From assembly GCA_038227745.1 (NCBI GenBank), contig JBBRPS010000655.1, positions 1-5,962 of the forward strand: 5,962 nucleotides of DNA. Direction: 5' to 3'. The translations under genes were made by a program, and so were the position numbers. Numbering within the stretch: the first letter of the stretch is position 1; every line of letters begins with the position of its first letter. This DNA comes from DASPXY01 sp038227745. GTDB taxonomy: Bacteria > Planctomycetota > Planctomycetia > Gemmatales > Gemmataceae. The notes below the pieces were generated by a model. That model ran no database searches. It saw nothing but the letters and a program-made list of their open reading frames with translations, and had not been told where the DNA came from. Below are positions 1 to 5,806 of this stretch, one piece after another.

Positions 1-1124
1 GCGACGCTGCCGCACGCCTCGTCCTCGCCCTCGCCGCCGCCGGGCACGAACACGACGCCCGGCATCTCATCGGTCTGGATCAGCAACTGGCGGTCGGCGA
101 GCAGCGACACCGCGGACAGGACGCGCCGGCCGTCGGCGCCGGCCGGCTCGGCGGCGGCCGCCTTCCGCCGGGCGGCCACCGGGTCGAGCAGCCACAGGCC
201 CTGCGGCGCCGCCAGGATCAGCCCGTCGCGCGCGCCCAGGGGCGCCTCGACGAGGACGAGCCGCGCGCCGCCCTCCTCGGGCCGCGGGCCGTCGCCGGTA
301 CAGGCCAGGGCGTAGCGGCGCGGCCGGGGCGGCGGCCCGTAGGTCACCAGCAGCGGGGAAGTCCACAGGGTCAGCCCCTGCGGCCCACTCGTCAGCCAGG
401 CCGCGACGCGCTCCATGCCGTTGCGGCTGTCGCGCAGCAGCACCGGGTTGGACGCCAGTCGTTCCTCGCCCTCGGACTGCCACAGGCCGACCGTGGGGGC
501 GTCCTCTTGGCCGGCGTCGTCGAGGGCGAGAAGGTTGACGGCCTTGATGCCGTGCTCGGAGTACACGAGCGCCCAGACGCCCCCCGTGCGCAGGCGCAGG
601 CGCGTGCGGGCGTTGCCGGGCCAGAGCTGTTCCGACAGCACCGGCGGGGCGCGGTTGCGGTCGTGGAACGGGTCCACGAAGAGGGAGCGGCCGTCGGGCC
701 CGCCGACCCAGAGCCAGCGGCCGGCCTGGCCGAACCCCATGGGCCGGTTGTCCCAGCGCTCGCACTGCACGTGGTCGTTGAGGCACAGCACGCGCTCGGC
801 GCGGTCGGGGTGCTGCAGCTCAGGCTCCAGGCGCAGCGGCGCCGCCCCGGGCCGGCCGTTTACGTCGGCGGACCAGAGCCCCAGCGCCCAGCCGGGGCCG
901 AGTTCCTGGCGGCACTGGCGACAGTAGCGCGCCAGGCAGCGGTTGAGGGTCGGACAGCGGCCCCGCGTGCCCAGGCGTGTGCAGCGCGCCGCGAGGCGGT
1001 GGCAGACCGGACAGACGGCGACCTCTTCGGGCTGGGATTCGGGCAAGGTGCCGTCGCAGTGCGGGTAGGGGCACTGCAACAGGGGGCTGAGGTGCGTGGC
1101 GGCCGTCGGTTGGGTGGCTGTCAT
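1..1124 (-). CDS. Double zinc-ribbon protein with beta-rich, propeller-like body (3' end off the window)
   Basis: The frame is open from an ATG at 1124 to the left edge (374 complete codons, no stop), so the C-terminus is missing. An AAGGA-type ribosome site at 1134-1138 lies 9 nt upstream and supports this start; an in-frame GTG slightly further up is less well placed. The N-terminus has two Cys-rich clusters. The first is C18/C23 with C38/C41 (CPYPHC...CPVC). The second is C48, C57, C63 with C68/C71 (CRQC). Together they look like tandem zinc ribbons. From about residue 110 the protein has alternating short strands and Gly/Trp/Asp-rich turns (GRWLWVGGPDG, GGVWALVYS, GLWLLDP, QLLIQTD), which resembles beta-propeller blades. 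No signal peptide or membrane segment is visible, so it is probably cytoplasmic. The helical-protein gene lies 54 nt upstream on the same strand, so the two are probably co-transcribed. The exact family is not recognised. Zinc binding and the propeller fold are inferred from pattern. Confidence 0.8.
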   Translation of the reverse strand, partial: MTATQPTAATHLSPLLQCPYPHCDGTLPESQPEEVAVCPVCHRLAARCTRLGTRGRCPTLNRCLARYCRQCRQELGPGWALGLWSADVNGRPGAAPLRLEPELQHPDRAERVLCLNDHVQCERWDNRPMGFGQAGRWLWVGGPDGRSLFVDPFHDRNRAPPVLSEQLWPGNARTRLRLRTGGVWALVYSEHGIKAVNLLALDDAGQEDAPTVGLWQSEGEERLASNPVLLRDSRNGMERVAAWLTSGPQGLTLWTSPLLVTYGPPPRPRRYALACTGDGPRPEEGGARLVLVEAPLGARDGLILAAPQGLWLLDPVAARRKAAAAEPAGADGRRVLSAVSLLADRQLLIQTDEMPGVVFVPGGGEGEDEACGSV

Positions 1125-1178
1125 GGTCGAAGGTCCTTGCGCCGGTTGCGAAACCACGATCGAGGGGCGCCTCCCCGG

Positions 1179-2159
1179 TTAAGTCCGGGCCTCGGCGCGC
1201 TGCGGCTCGGGGGCGCTGAAACAGAAGGATAGCAGAGGCGGCCAGCACCCTTCAAGGAGGCGCTCGAGGCCGCGCCGCGGCCACAGCCTGCGGTCCCCCA
1301 GTCCGAGGAAGCCGGCGACGTGCTCCGTCAGCCGCGCCTTCACGTCGTCGAGGCCCGCCCCCGGCAGTCGCGTCGGCCAGGCCTCCGCGTCCGCCCACCC
1401 CGGCCAGCCGCGCACGCGCTCCTTGAGATCTTCGAGGTGGCCCAGCTCGCGCGGGCTGCGCAGCAGCAGGCCCAGGGCGCAGGCGGTGGTGAGCGGCCCT
1501 TCCGGCCAGGGCGTGCGGGCACGGCGGCACTCGTCGTACTGTCCCACGAGGTGGCGGAAAAGCTGTTCCGCCCCCACCCGGGAGCAGGCCAGGGCGCTGA
1601 CGAGAAGGCACTGTGCGGCGACGTCCTCCAGCAGCGGCGCCAGCCACGCCAGGCACGACTGCGGCCGCCCCGCCTCGGGGTCGCGTGCCCGCGCGATCAG
1701 GTGGCGGGAGGCGATCAGGACCACGAGGGCGGCGTTCTGCAACTCGACCGCGGTCAGGGCGCGGGCGAGTGCGAGGCCGGCGTCGGCGCAGTCCACGTCA
1801 ATGCGCGTGCGGTACGGGTGGAGCAGCGGATCCTCGTCGGGGTAGGCGCCGCTCAGGTGGCCCAGCACCAGCACGCGCCGGGCCAGCTCGATCAGGAACG
1901 GCCGCCCTTCCCCCCCCGCGGGGCCCGGGAGTCGCCAGCGGCCCGGCTGGTCGTGCGCCAGGACCCGCTCGACGACCGCGCGAAGCGTCACCTCGCGGCC
2001 GTCCTCGTGGAGCTGGCCCGCGGCGACGAGGGGCAGCCCGTCGAGCAGCACGCCGAGGGCGCGAGCGTGGTCGGCGACGGACGGCTCGAACGCCCGCTTC
2101 CAGGCGTGGCCGACCTGCTCGGCGGTGAGCGGCGCGTTGATGGGAACTTGCTGGGACAT
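1179..2159 (-). CDS. Uncharacterised helix-rich protein (326 aa)
   Basis: I do not recognise this protein. It is rich in Ala, Leu and Arg and appears mostly alpha-helical. Runs such as residues 127-160 (ADAGLALARALTAVELQNAA and on) and 180-205 read as packed amphipathic helices, and a Trp/Pro-rich stretch (GWPGWADAEAWP) lies near residues 251-262. No signal peptide, clear membrane helix, nucleotide-binding loop or catalytic motif is apparent. Five cysteines (C124, C169, C184, C192, C211) are scattered rather than arranged as a metal site. The ATG at 2159 is preferred over the in-frame ATG at 2174: GAGAGG at 2167-2172 is 7 nt from the former and overlaps the latter. It is the first gene of a probable two-gene (or longer) minus-strand unit with the zinc-ribbon protein, 54 nt downstream. 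Codon style is the same as its neighbours. A scaffold or partner role for the downstream protein is only a guess from adjacency. Confidence 0.82.
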   Translation of the reverse strand: MSQQVPINAPLTAEQVGHAWKRAFEPSVADHARALGVLLDGLPLVAAGQLHEDGREVTLRAVVERVLAHDQPGRWRLPGPAGGEGRPFLIELARRVLVLGHLSGAYPDEDPLLHPYRTRIDVDCADAGLALARALTAVELQNAALVVLIASRHLIARARDPEAGRPQSCLAWLAPLLEDVAAQCLLVSALACSRVGAEQLFRHLVGQYDECRRARTPWPEGPLTTACALGLLLRSPRELGHLEDLKERVRGWPGWADAEAWPTRLPGAGLDDVKARLTEHVAGFLGLGDRRLWPRRGLERLLEGCWPPLLSFCFSAPEPQRAEART

Positions 2160-2166
2160 CGCTAGC

Positions 2167-2172
2167 CCTCTC
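2167..2172 (-). promoter_or_regulatory. Ribosome binding site deciding the start of the 326-aa gene
   Basis: GAGAGG on the minus strand lies 7 nt before the ATG at 2159. It overlaps the alternative ATG at 2174, which argues for the shorter protein beginning MSQQ. Confidence 0.6.
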
Positions 2173-2195
2173 ATGGATCGAGGCGGCTACTGTCC

Positions 2196-2225
2196 TGTTT
2201 ATTGACCATCCGATCGTCAGGTCAA
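2196..2225 (-). promoter_or_regulatory. Candidate promoter overlapped by a palindromic operator
   Basis: On the minus strand, TTGACC (2225-2220, five of six matches to a sigma-70 -35 box) is followed after 18 nt by TAAACA (2201-2196, a weak -10). This sits 37 nt before the start at 2159. The -35 and spacer coincide with an interrupted palindrome at 2202-2225: TTGACC, ATC, the self-complementary CGATCG, TCA, then GGTCAA, with one common centre. Nine of the twelve half-site positions are symmetric. A dyad filling the -35/-10 spacer is typical of a repressor operator. The palindrome is seen directly; the promoter and repression are inference, and the binding protein is unknown. Confidence 0.45.
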
Positions 2226-2263
2226 CTGCCGTCACCCTTTTCCGCCATTAAATAGTAGCTGCA

Positions 2264-2282
2264 CGCGGTTCTGCGAACCGCG
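2264..2282 (-). terminator. Possible terminator hairpin after the TIM-barrel gene
   Basis: A perfect 7-bp stem (CGCGGTT / AACCGCG) with a 5-nt loop starts 14 nt beyond the stop codon of the gene ending at 2297. On the minus strand it is followed by a loosely A/T-rich stretch (ACTATTTAA) rather than a clean U tract. It would be a weak intrinsic terminator or an RNA-stabilising 3' hairpin separating this gene from the next promoter. Confidence 0.45.
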
Positions 2283-2296
2283 GCTAAACGGGATGT

Positions 2297-3061
2297 TCAA
2301 ATGAGACTTTCCAGCAGATATTTCAGCTTGCGCACCTCCGCGTCCATCGCGAACGGCGCGTCGGGGATGTCGTGGATCGCGACCGTTAGAAGGCGGTTGT
2401 AGCCGTGCCGCGCCAGCTGCGCGACGATGCGGCCGTACTCCACCTCGCCCTGGCCGACGCGCACCTGGAACTGCTCCGGGCCGCGGCCGGTGTCGCGCAG
2501 GTGGACGTGCCGGACGTAGGGAAACAAGGCGTCGAACGGCTGCCCCTGGTGCGGGCCGGCGATCAGGTGGCTGGGGTCGAGCGTCAGGCCAAGGCCCGGC
2601 ACGCGCTCGCACAACTCCAGCGCCTTCGCCGGGTCTTCCGTCAGCGTGCCGATCCGCGTCAGCAGCGTCAGCACGATGCCTTCGGTCTGCGCCAGGCGGA
2701 CCAGCGGCGTGAGGCGCTTGACCTCCGCGGCCACGCCCGTGGCGTTCGAGGCCGCCGGCACCGTGATGATCGACACGGTGGACGTGCGCGCCAGCCGGCA
2801 CACCGCCCGGAGCTGCCGCTGGTACTCCTCCGCGCTGTCGGCCTCGATCTCGACGCTGAACGCCGCCGGCGTCAGGCTCGGGCCGATGCGGATGCGCTGG
2901 GCGGCGAGGGCGATGTCCGTCACCACCTCGGAGGGCTTGAGGTGCGGCCCCCTCTCGTGAATGGCCACGTCGAGCTTGCTGAACTCCAGCTCGCCGATCA
3001 CCCGCAAGGCGCGATCGAGTGGGTACCTGGCGAAGCACAGCGTTGAACACGCGACGTACAC
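2297..3061 (-). CDS. Sugar phosphate isomerase/epimerase-like TIM-barrel protein (xylose isomerase-like superfamily)
   Basis: The 254-residue protein has the length and strand pattern of the xylose-isomerase-like (AP_endonuc_2) TIM-barrel family. Family landmarks include an early Thr-Leu-Cys-Phe segment after strand 1, LDVAIHERG (30-38), GLTLDPSHL (158-166) and VRHVHLRDTG (183-192), then GQGEVEYGRIV near 204, the usual loop before the last strands. Members use a divalent metal to isomerise or epimerise sugars. Here D162/H165 and H187 are kept. The Glu ligands normally found on the strand around residue 134 (LTLLTRIG instead of LxLENHxG) and near 228 (LLTVAIHD) are replaced by Leu and Ala. Catalysis may therefore be altered or lost. 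The GTG at 3061 is chosen because GGAGG lies 5 nt upstream; the frame extends further upstream to 3211, but that part is low-complexity and crosses the likely promoter. Expected to be cytoplasmic; substrate unknown. Confidence 0.85.
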   Translation of the reverse strand: MYVACSTLCFARYPLDRALRVIGELEFSKLDVAIHERGPHLKPSEVVTDIALAAQRIRIGPSLTPAAFSVEIEADSAEEYQRQLRAVCRLARTSTVSIITVPAASNATGVAAEVKRLTPLVRLAQTEGIVLTLLTRIGTLTEDPAKALELCERVPGLGLTLDPSHLIAGPHQGQPFDALFPYVRHVHLRDTGRGPEQFQVRVGQGEVEYGRIVAQLARHGYNRLLTVAIHDIPDAPFAMDAEVRKLKYLLESLI

Positions 3062-3066
3062 GGCTC

Positions 3067-3071
3067 CCTCC
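3067..3071 (-). promoter_or_regulatory. Ribosome binding site supporting the GTG start at 3061
   Basis: GGAGG on the minus strand, 5 nt before GTG. It places the TIM-barrel start here, giving the expected N-terminal strand (VYVACSTLCF) directly after initiation. Confidence 0.7.
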
Positions 3072-3121
3072 GTTCCTCGATGGGCTCCAGACGGCTCTCC
3101 CCCTCCCGCGTCGGGCGGCGG

Positions 3122-3149
3122 ACTATAACAGCTTCCCGATCCAGGGCAA
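3122..3149 (-). promoter_or_regulatory. Candidate promoter of the TIM-barrel gene
   Basis: On the minus strand, TTGCCC (3149-3144) and TATAGT (3127-3122) are separated by 16 nt. They match the sigma-70 boxes at four and five of six positions. Transcription would begin near 3115, giving a leader of about 54 nt before the GTG. No operator-like dyad is seen here. Confidence 0.45.
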
Positions 3150-3194
3150 GAGCAGGTCGCGCGGAAACGGCCGTGCAAAACGCGGCGGCGATGG

Positions 3195-3200
3195 TATAAC
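3195..3200 (+). promoter_or_regulatory. Candidate -10 box for the coiled-coil/ispD/transporter operon
   Basis: TATAAC matches the -10 consensus at five of six positions in otherwise very GC-rich DNA, about 70 nt before the start at 3270. No convincing -35 lies 16-18 nt upstream (best GTGCAA), so the assignment is tentative. It is placed divergently from the minus-strand promoter at 3122-3149. Confidence 0.35.
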
Positions 3201-3237
3201 GGCGGTCCCACGGTCCGCGACCTGTGCGGCCGGGAAA

Positions 3238-3251
3238 AGGTGGGAACACCT
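3238..3251 (+). promoter_or_regulatory. Small GNRA-capped hairpin in the operon leader
   Basis: AGGTG-GGAA-CACCT forms a perfect 5-bp stem with a GGAA (GNRA) tetraloop, ending 5 nt before the GGGAGG ribosome site at 3257-3262. It could keep the ribosome site exposed or stabilise the mRNA 5' end. Its small size means it may be chance. Confidence 0.25.
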
Positions 3252-3269
3252 CACAAGGGAGGAAGCCTC

Positions 3270-3611
3270 ATGCCGCCGTCCGGGAACGCCCAACCGACCC
3301 TGCCGCCCGCGTGGCAGGAAATGCTCGCGCGCGTGGAGCGGGCGCTGGCCGAGGCAGCGGAGGCGGCCGCTCGCCGCGACGACGCTCTGCGCACGCAACC
3401 GCCCGCCGTCCTGCCCGTGCCGGAGTTCGACGCGGGACTGGCCCGCTTCCGCGAGCGCCTGCGCGGCCTGGGCGAGTACGCCGGGCGGGCCGAGCACACC
3501 GTCGCCGAGGCGGACGCCGCCCTCGCGGACAGTGAGGACGCGCTGCGCGCCTGGCTTCAGGCGGCCGAGGCGGCCCGGCGAAAACTGGCAGGCCGGGCGG
3601 CCCGGGCATAG
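3270..3611 (+). CDS. Small coiled-coil protein of unknown function (113 aa)
   Basis: ATG at 3270 is preceded by GGGAGG with a 7-nt gap, so the start is well supported; an in-frame GTG at 3240 has no such site. After a short Pro-rich tail, residues about 14-40 (WQEMLARVERALAEAAEAAA) and 59-110 form two long Ala/Glu/Arg-rich amphipathic helices, linked by a Pro-rich segment (QPPAVLPVPEFD). It reads as a helical hairpin or coiled coil. There is no signal peptide, membrane segment or cysteine. The second half has heptad-like spacing of Leu and Ala (LRGLGEYAGRAEHTVAEADA). It is first in a run with ispD and the transporter, 66 nt upstream of ispD, and probably shares their transcript. I do not recognise the family, and nothing in the sequence shows a link to isoprenoid synthesis beyond position. 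Strong coding character and a good ribosome site make it a real gene. Confidence 0.78.
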   Translation: MPPSGNAQPTLPPAWQEMLARVERALAEAAEAAARRDDALRTQPPAVLPVPEFDAGLARFRERLRGLGEYAGRAEHTVAEADAALADSEDALRAWLQAAEAARRKLAGRAARA

Positions 3612-3677
3612 CATAAGGGGCAGGTACGCCGCCGGGCGTTCCGCGCCCGCGCGCCTCTCGTGTCCCGGAGGTCTGCC

Positions 3678-4430
3678 ATGCCCCAGTTCGCCGTCATCCT
3701 CCCCGCCGCCGGCCAGTCATCCCGCTTCCGCGAGAAGGAGAAGAAGCCCTTTACGAACCTCGACGGTCGGGCCGTCTGGCTGCGCACCGTCGAACACTTC
3801 GTCACGCGGGCCGACGTCTGCCAGTGCATCGTCGTGGTGGCGAAGGACGACCAGGAGCTGTTCCGCCGCCGCTACGCCGCCAACATGGCCTTCATGAACG
3901 TGCAGATCGCCGACGGCGGGGCCGAGCGCTTCGAGTCGGTCGGCAATGCCCTGGCCCTGCTGAAGCCGGAGGCCGAGTTTGTCGCCATCCACGACGCCGT
4001 GCGCCCGTGCATCACCGACGCCCTCATCGACGCCGTCTTCGCGAAGGCCGTCCAGGCGGGGGCCGCCCTGCTCGCCGTGCCGGTGACCGACACCCTCAAG
4101 CAGGTCGATGCCCAGCACCGGGTGCAGGCGACGCCGTCGCGCCGGGGGTTGTGGCTGGCCCAGACGCCGCAGGTGTTCCGACGTGACTGGATCGAGGAGG
4201 CGCATGCGCAGCGCGACAAGCTGGGCAAGGACATCACCGACGACGCCCAGCTCATCGAGGCGGCCGGCCATCCGGTGCATGTCGTCGAGGGTTCGCCGTC
4301 GAATATCAAGATCACGACCAGGGCGGACCTGCTGCTCGCCGAGGCGATCCTCAAGGCCCAGCCCAAGCCGCGGCCGAGTGGGCCGATTCACCCGTTCGCC
4401 GAGGAAGAGATGTGGGGCGGCCGGCCGTGA
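3678..4430 (+). CDS. ispD: IspD, 2-C-methyl-D-erythritol 4-phosphate cytidylyltransferase
   Basis: IspD joins CTP and 2-C-methyl-D-erythritol 4-phosphate, releasing pyrophosphate to form CDP-ME, the third step of the cytoplasmic MEP isoprenoid pathway, with Mg2+. The 250-residue length is normal. By comparison with the E. coli enzyme, the nucleotide loop PAAGQSSRF carries R16 (equivalent to R20), and K23 stands for K27. GGAERFESV (80-88) is the family GGxxRxxSV. HDAVRP supplies D106 and R109, VPVTDT supplies T139, RRGLW supplies R155, QTPQVF supplies T163, and NIKIT supplies K211. All catalytic and substrate-binding positions are present, so it should be active. The first Gly of the usual GxGxR loop is Ser. 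The C-terminus ends in a Pro-rich, acidic tail of about 20 residues (230-250). No IspF domain is fused. ATG at 3678 has GGAGG 6 nt upstream. The transporter gene follows after 36 nt. Confidence 0.95.
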   Translation: MPQFAVILPAAGQSSRFREKEKKPFTNLDGRAVWLRTVEHFVTRADVCQCIVVVAKDDQELFRRRYAANMAFMNVQIADGGAERFESVGNALALLKPEAEFVAIHDAVRPCITDALIDAVFAKAVQAGAALLAVPVTDTLKQVDAQHRVQATPSRRGLWLAQTPQVFRRDWIEEAHAQRDKLGKDITDDAQLIEAAGHPVHVVEGSPSNIKITTRADLLLAEAILKAQPKPRPSGPIHPFAEEEMWGGRP

Positions 4431-4466
4431 GTCGGGCCTCCCCGAACCCGGCCGAGGAGGAGCCCG

Positions 4467-5459
4467 ATGGCGAAACGCTTCAGTGAAGAGAGCCTGAACG
4501 AACCGGTGACACGGCACCTGCGCCGCGACGTCACACGACTCCTCGTGAACCAGACGGTGGGCGAGGCGCTGGCCTGGGTGCGCGCCCACCCGCCGGAGGG
4601 GCGCATCATCTATTTCTACGTCGTGGACGCCGCCGACCACCTCCAGGGCGTGGTGCCGACGCGGCGCCTGCTTCTCAGCCCGCCGGACAGCCCGCTCGCC
4701 GACATCATGGTGCGCCGCGTGATCGCGCTGCCGGCCGACGCTACCGTGCTGGACGCCTGCGAGTTCTTCATCCAGCACCGCTTCCTCGCCTTCCCGGTCA
4801 TCGACGCGCAGCGGCGCCTGCTCGGGGCGGTGGACGTCGAATTGTACACGGAGGAACTCGGCCACCTCGCCGAGCCGGAACGCCCGGACGACCTGTTCCA
4901 GCTGATCGGCGTCCACCTGGCGCAGGCGAAACAAACGTCACCGCTGGCCGCGTTCCGCGCACGCTTCCCGTGGCTGCTGTGCAACGTCGTCGGCGGACTG
5001 CTCGCCGCGTTCATTTCCGGGCTGTACGAGGCGGAACTGATGGCCGTCGTGGCCCTGGCCCTGTTCATCCCCGTCGTGCTGGCGTTGGCGGAGAGTGTCA
5101 GCATTCAGTCGGTGAGCCTGGCTCTGGAAACCCTCCACGCGGAGACGCCGAGCTGGGGGCGGATGTTCGGCCGGGCCCGGCGGGAGGCACTCACCGGCCT
5201 GATGCTGGGCATCGGGACCGGGCTGGCGGTCGCGGCGGTGGCGGCGGTCTGGCTGCAGAACTGGCGCGTGCCGGTGTGCCTGCTGGGAGGAATCGCCGGG
5301 GGAGTCGCCGGGGCCGCGGTTCTCGGGGTGATGACCCCGACCGTGCTGCGGCTGCTGCGCCGCAACCCGCAGGTGGCGGCGGGGCCGATCGCCCTGGCCG
5401 CGTCGGACATGGTGAGCCTGCTGCTCTACTTCAACCTCGCGCGCTGGCTGCTGGCGTGA
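4467..5459 (+). CDS. MgtE-type divalent-cation (Mg2+) transporter, short form: CBS pair plus membrane domain
   Basis: MgtE proteins are channel-like Mg2+ importers in the inner membrane, gated by cytoplasmic Mg2+-sensing domains. This 330-residue protein starts almost directly with two CBS motifs (about 14-72 and 76-133; RRVIALPADATVLDACEF is a typical second-CBS start). A connecting helix (about 140-165) follows, then five predicted membrane segments near 168-188, 190-213, 241-262, 267-292 and 306-328. Family landmarks are FPWLL before the first segment, the ALFIPVVLAL helix, IQS (213-215) where classical MgtE has GTQS, and the last helix NPQVAAGP...ASDMVSLLLYF, in which D314 matches the pore-ion Asp. 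The usual superhelical N domain of about 130 residues is absent, and GGNAGTQS reads AESVSIQS. Ion choice is therefore inferred; Mg2+ is most likely, while Co2+ or another divalent ion is possible. ATG has GGAGG 6 nt upstream. It is last in the operon and ends 11 nt from the convergent regulator. Confidence 0.88.
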   Translation: MAKRFSEESLNEPVTRHLRRDVTRLLVNQTVGEALAWVRAHPPEGRIIYFYVVDAADHLQGVVPTRRLLLSPPDSPLADIMVRRVIALPADATVLDACEFFIQHRFLAFPVIDAQRRLLGAVDVELYTEELGHLAEPERPDDLFQLIGVHLAQAKQTSPLAAFRARFPWLLCNVVGGLLAAFISGLYEAELMAVVALALFIPVVLALAESVSIQSVSLALETLHAETPSWGRMFGRARREALTGLMLGIGTGLAVAAVAAVWLQNWRVPVCLLGGIAGGVAGAAVLGVMTPTVLRLLRRNPQVAAGPIALAASDMVSLLLYFNLARWLLA

Positions 5460-5470
5460 GTGGGGCGGGG

Positions 5471-5806
5471 TCAGGTCTCTTTCGGGGGCGGGTCCGTCGG
5501 GCCGGGGAGTTCGAGGCGGCAGCAGCCGAGGTCGAGGAGATCCTTGAGGCCCTCCTCGGACTGGAGGAGGTTCGGGGAGAGCGAATAGAGGACGTAGCGC
5601 CCCTGCTTGCGGTTGCGGACCAGGCCGGCGTGGCGCAGGACCTGGAGGTGGTGCGAGACGTTGACGACGGCGGTCTTGAGCGACTCGGCGATCTCGCCGA
5701 CGTTCCGCGGGCCGTCGCGGAGGAAACGGATGATCCGCAGTCGCTCCGGCGCGGCGAGGGCACTGAGCATGCGGGCGCAGTGTTGGGGTTGCAGGGGATC
5801 CTTCAT
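5471..5806 (-). CDS. ArsR-family winged-helix transcriptional regulator
   Basis: This 111-residue protein is a compact ArsR/SmtB-type DNA-binding repressor. The order is typical: LAAPERLRIIRFLRDGPRNV (18-36), the helix-turn-helix VGEIAESLKTAVVNVSHHLQ (36-55) with recognition helix about 46-60 (SHHLQVLRHAGLV), and the wing RNRKQGRYVLYSL (64-76). It lacks the ELCVC metal motif of the alpha-3 helix (here NVGEIAESL), so it is not a classical arsenic or cadmium sensor. Its only cysteines are C10 and adjacent C95/C96 in the tail (DLGCCRLELP), which could serve thiol or redox sensing. No clear Shine-Dalgarno site precedes the ATG at 5806, whose ATGA overlaps the stop of the upstream open frame. It is convergent with the transporter. 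The target is unknown: autoregulation is usual in the family, and control of neighbours is only possible. Confidence 0.9.
   Translation of the reverse strand: MKDPLQPQHCARMLSALAAPERLRIIRFLRDGPRNVGEIAESLKTAVVNVSHHLQVLRHAGLVRNRKQGRYVLYSLSPNLLQSEEGLKDLLDLGCCRLELPGPTDPPPKET

Noticed and set aside
67..786. Minus-strand 239-codon frame inside the left-edge gene
   Set aside because: It is out of frame with the zinc-ribbon gene and has Arg/Pro/Ala-rich low-complexity translation. The frame running from 1124 to the edge is the coherent one.
507..2165. Plus-strand open frames (507-1232 and 1320-2165) opposite the left block
   Set aside because: They mirror the minus-strand genes, whose translations show ordered zinc motifs, helices and ribosome sites; the plus-strand versions do not.
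3124..3129. Second TATAAC on the plus strand as a promoter
   Set aside because: No -35-like sequence lies upstream, and the same bases fit better as the TATAGT box of the minus-strand promoter.
3062..3211. N-terminal extension of the TIM-barrel gene to 3211
   Set aside because: The extra 50 residues are not barrel-like, the extension crosses the promoter-like boxes at 3122-3149, and the GTG at 3061 has a strong ribosome site.
3717..4934. Long minus-strand open frame of about 400 codons antisense to ispD and the transporter
   Set aside because: It lies wholly opposite two well-recognised genes, its translation is rich in Arg/His/Asp/Val without any family motif, and it is the kind of mirror frame that high GC at codon position 3 creates.
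5460..5470. Shared terminator between the convergent transporter and regulator genes
   Set aside because: The 11-nt gap and its flanks are G-rich without an inverted repeat or U tract on either strand.
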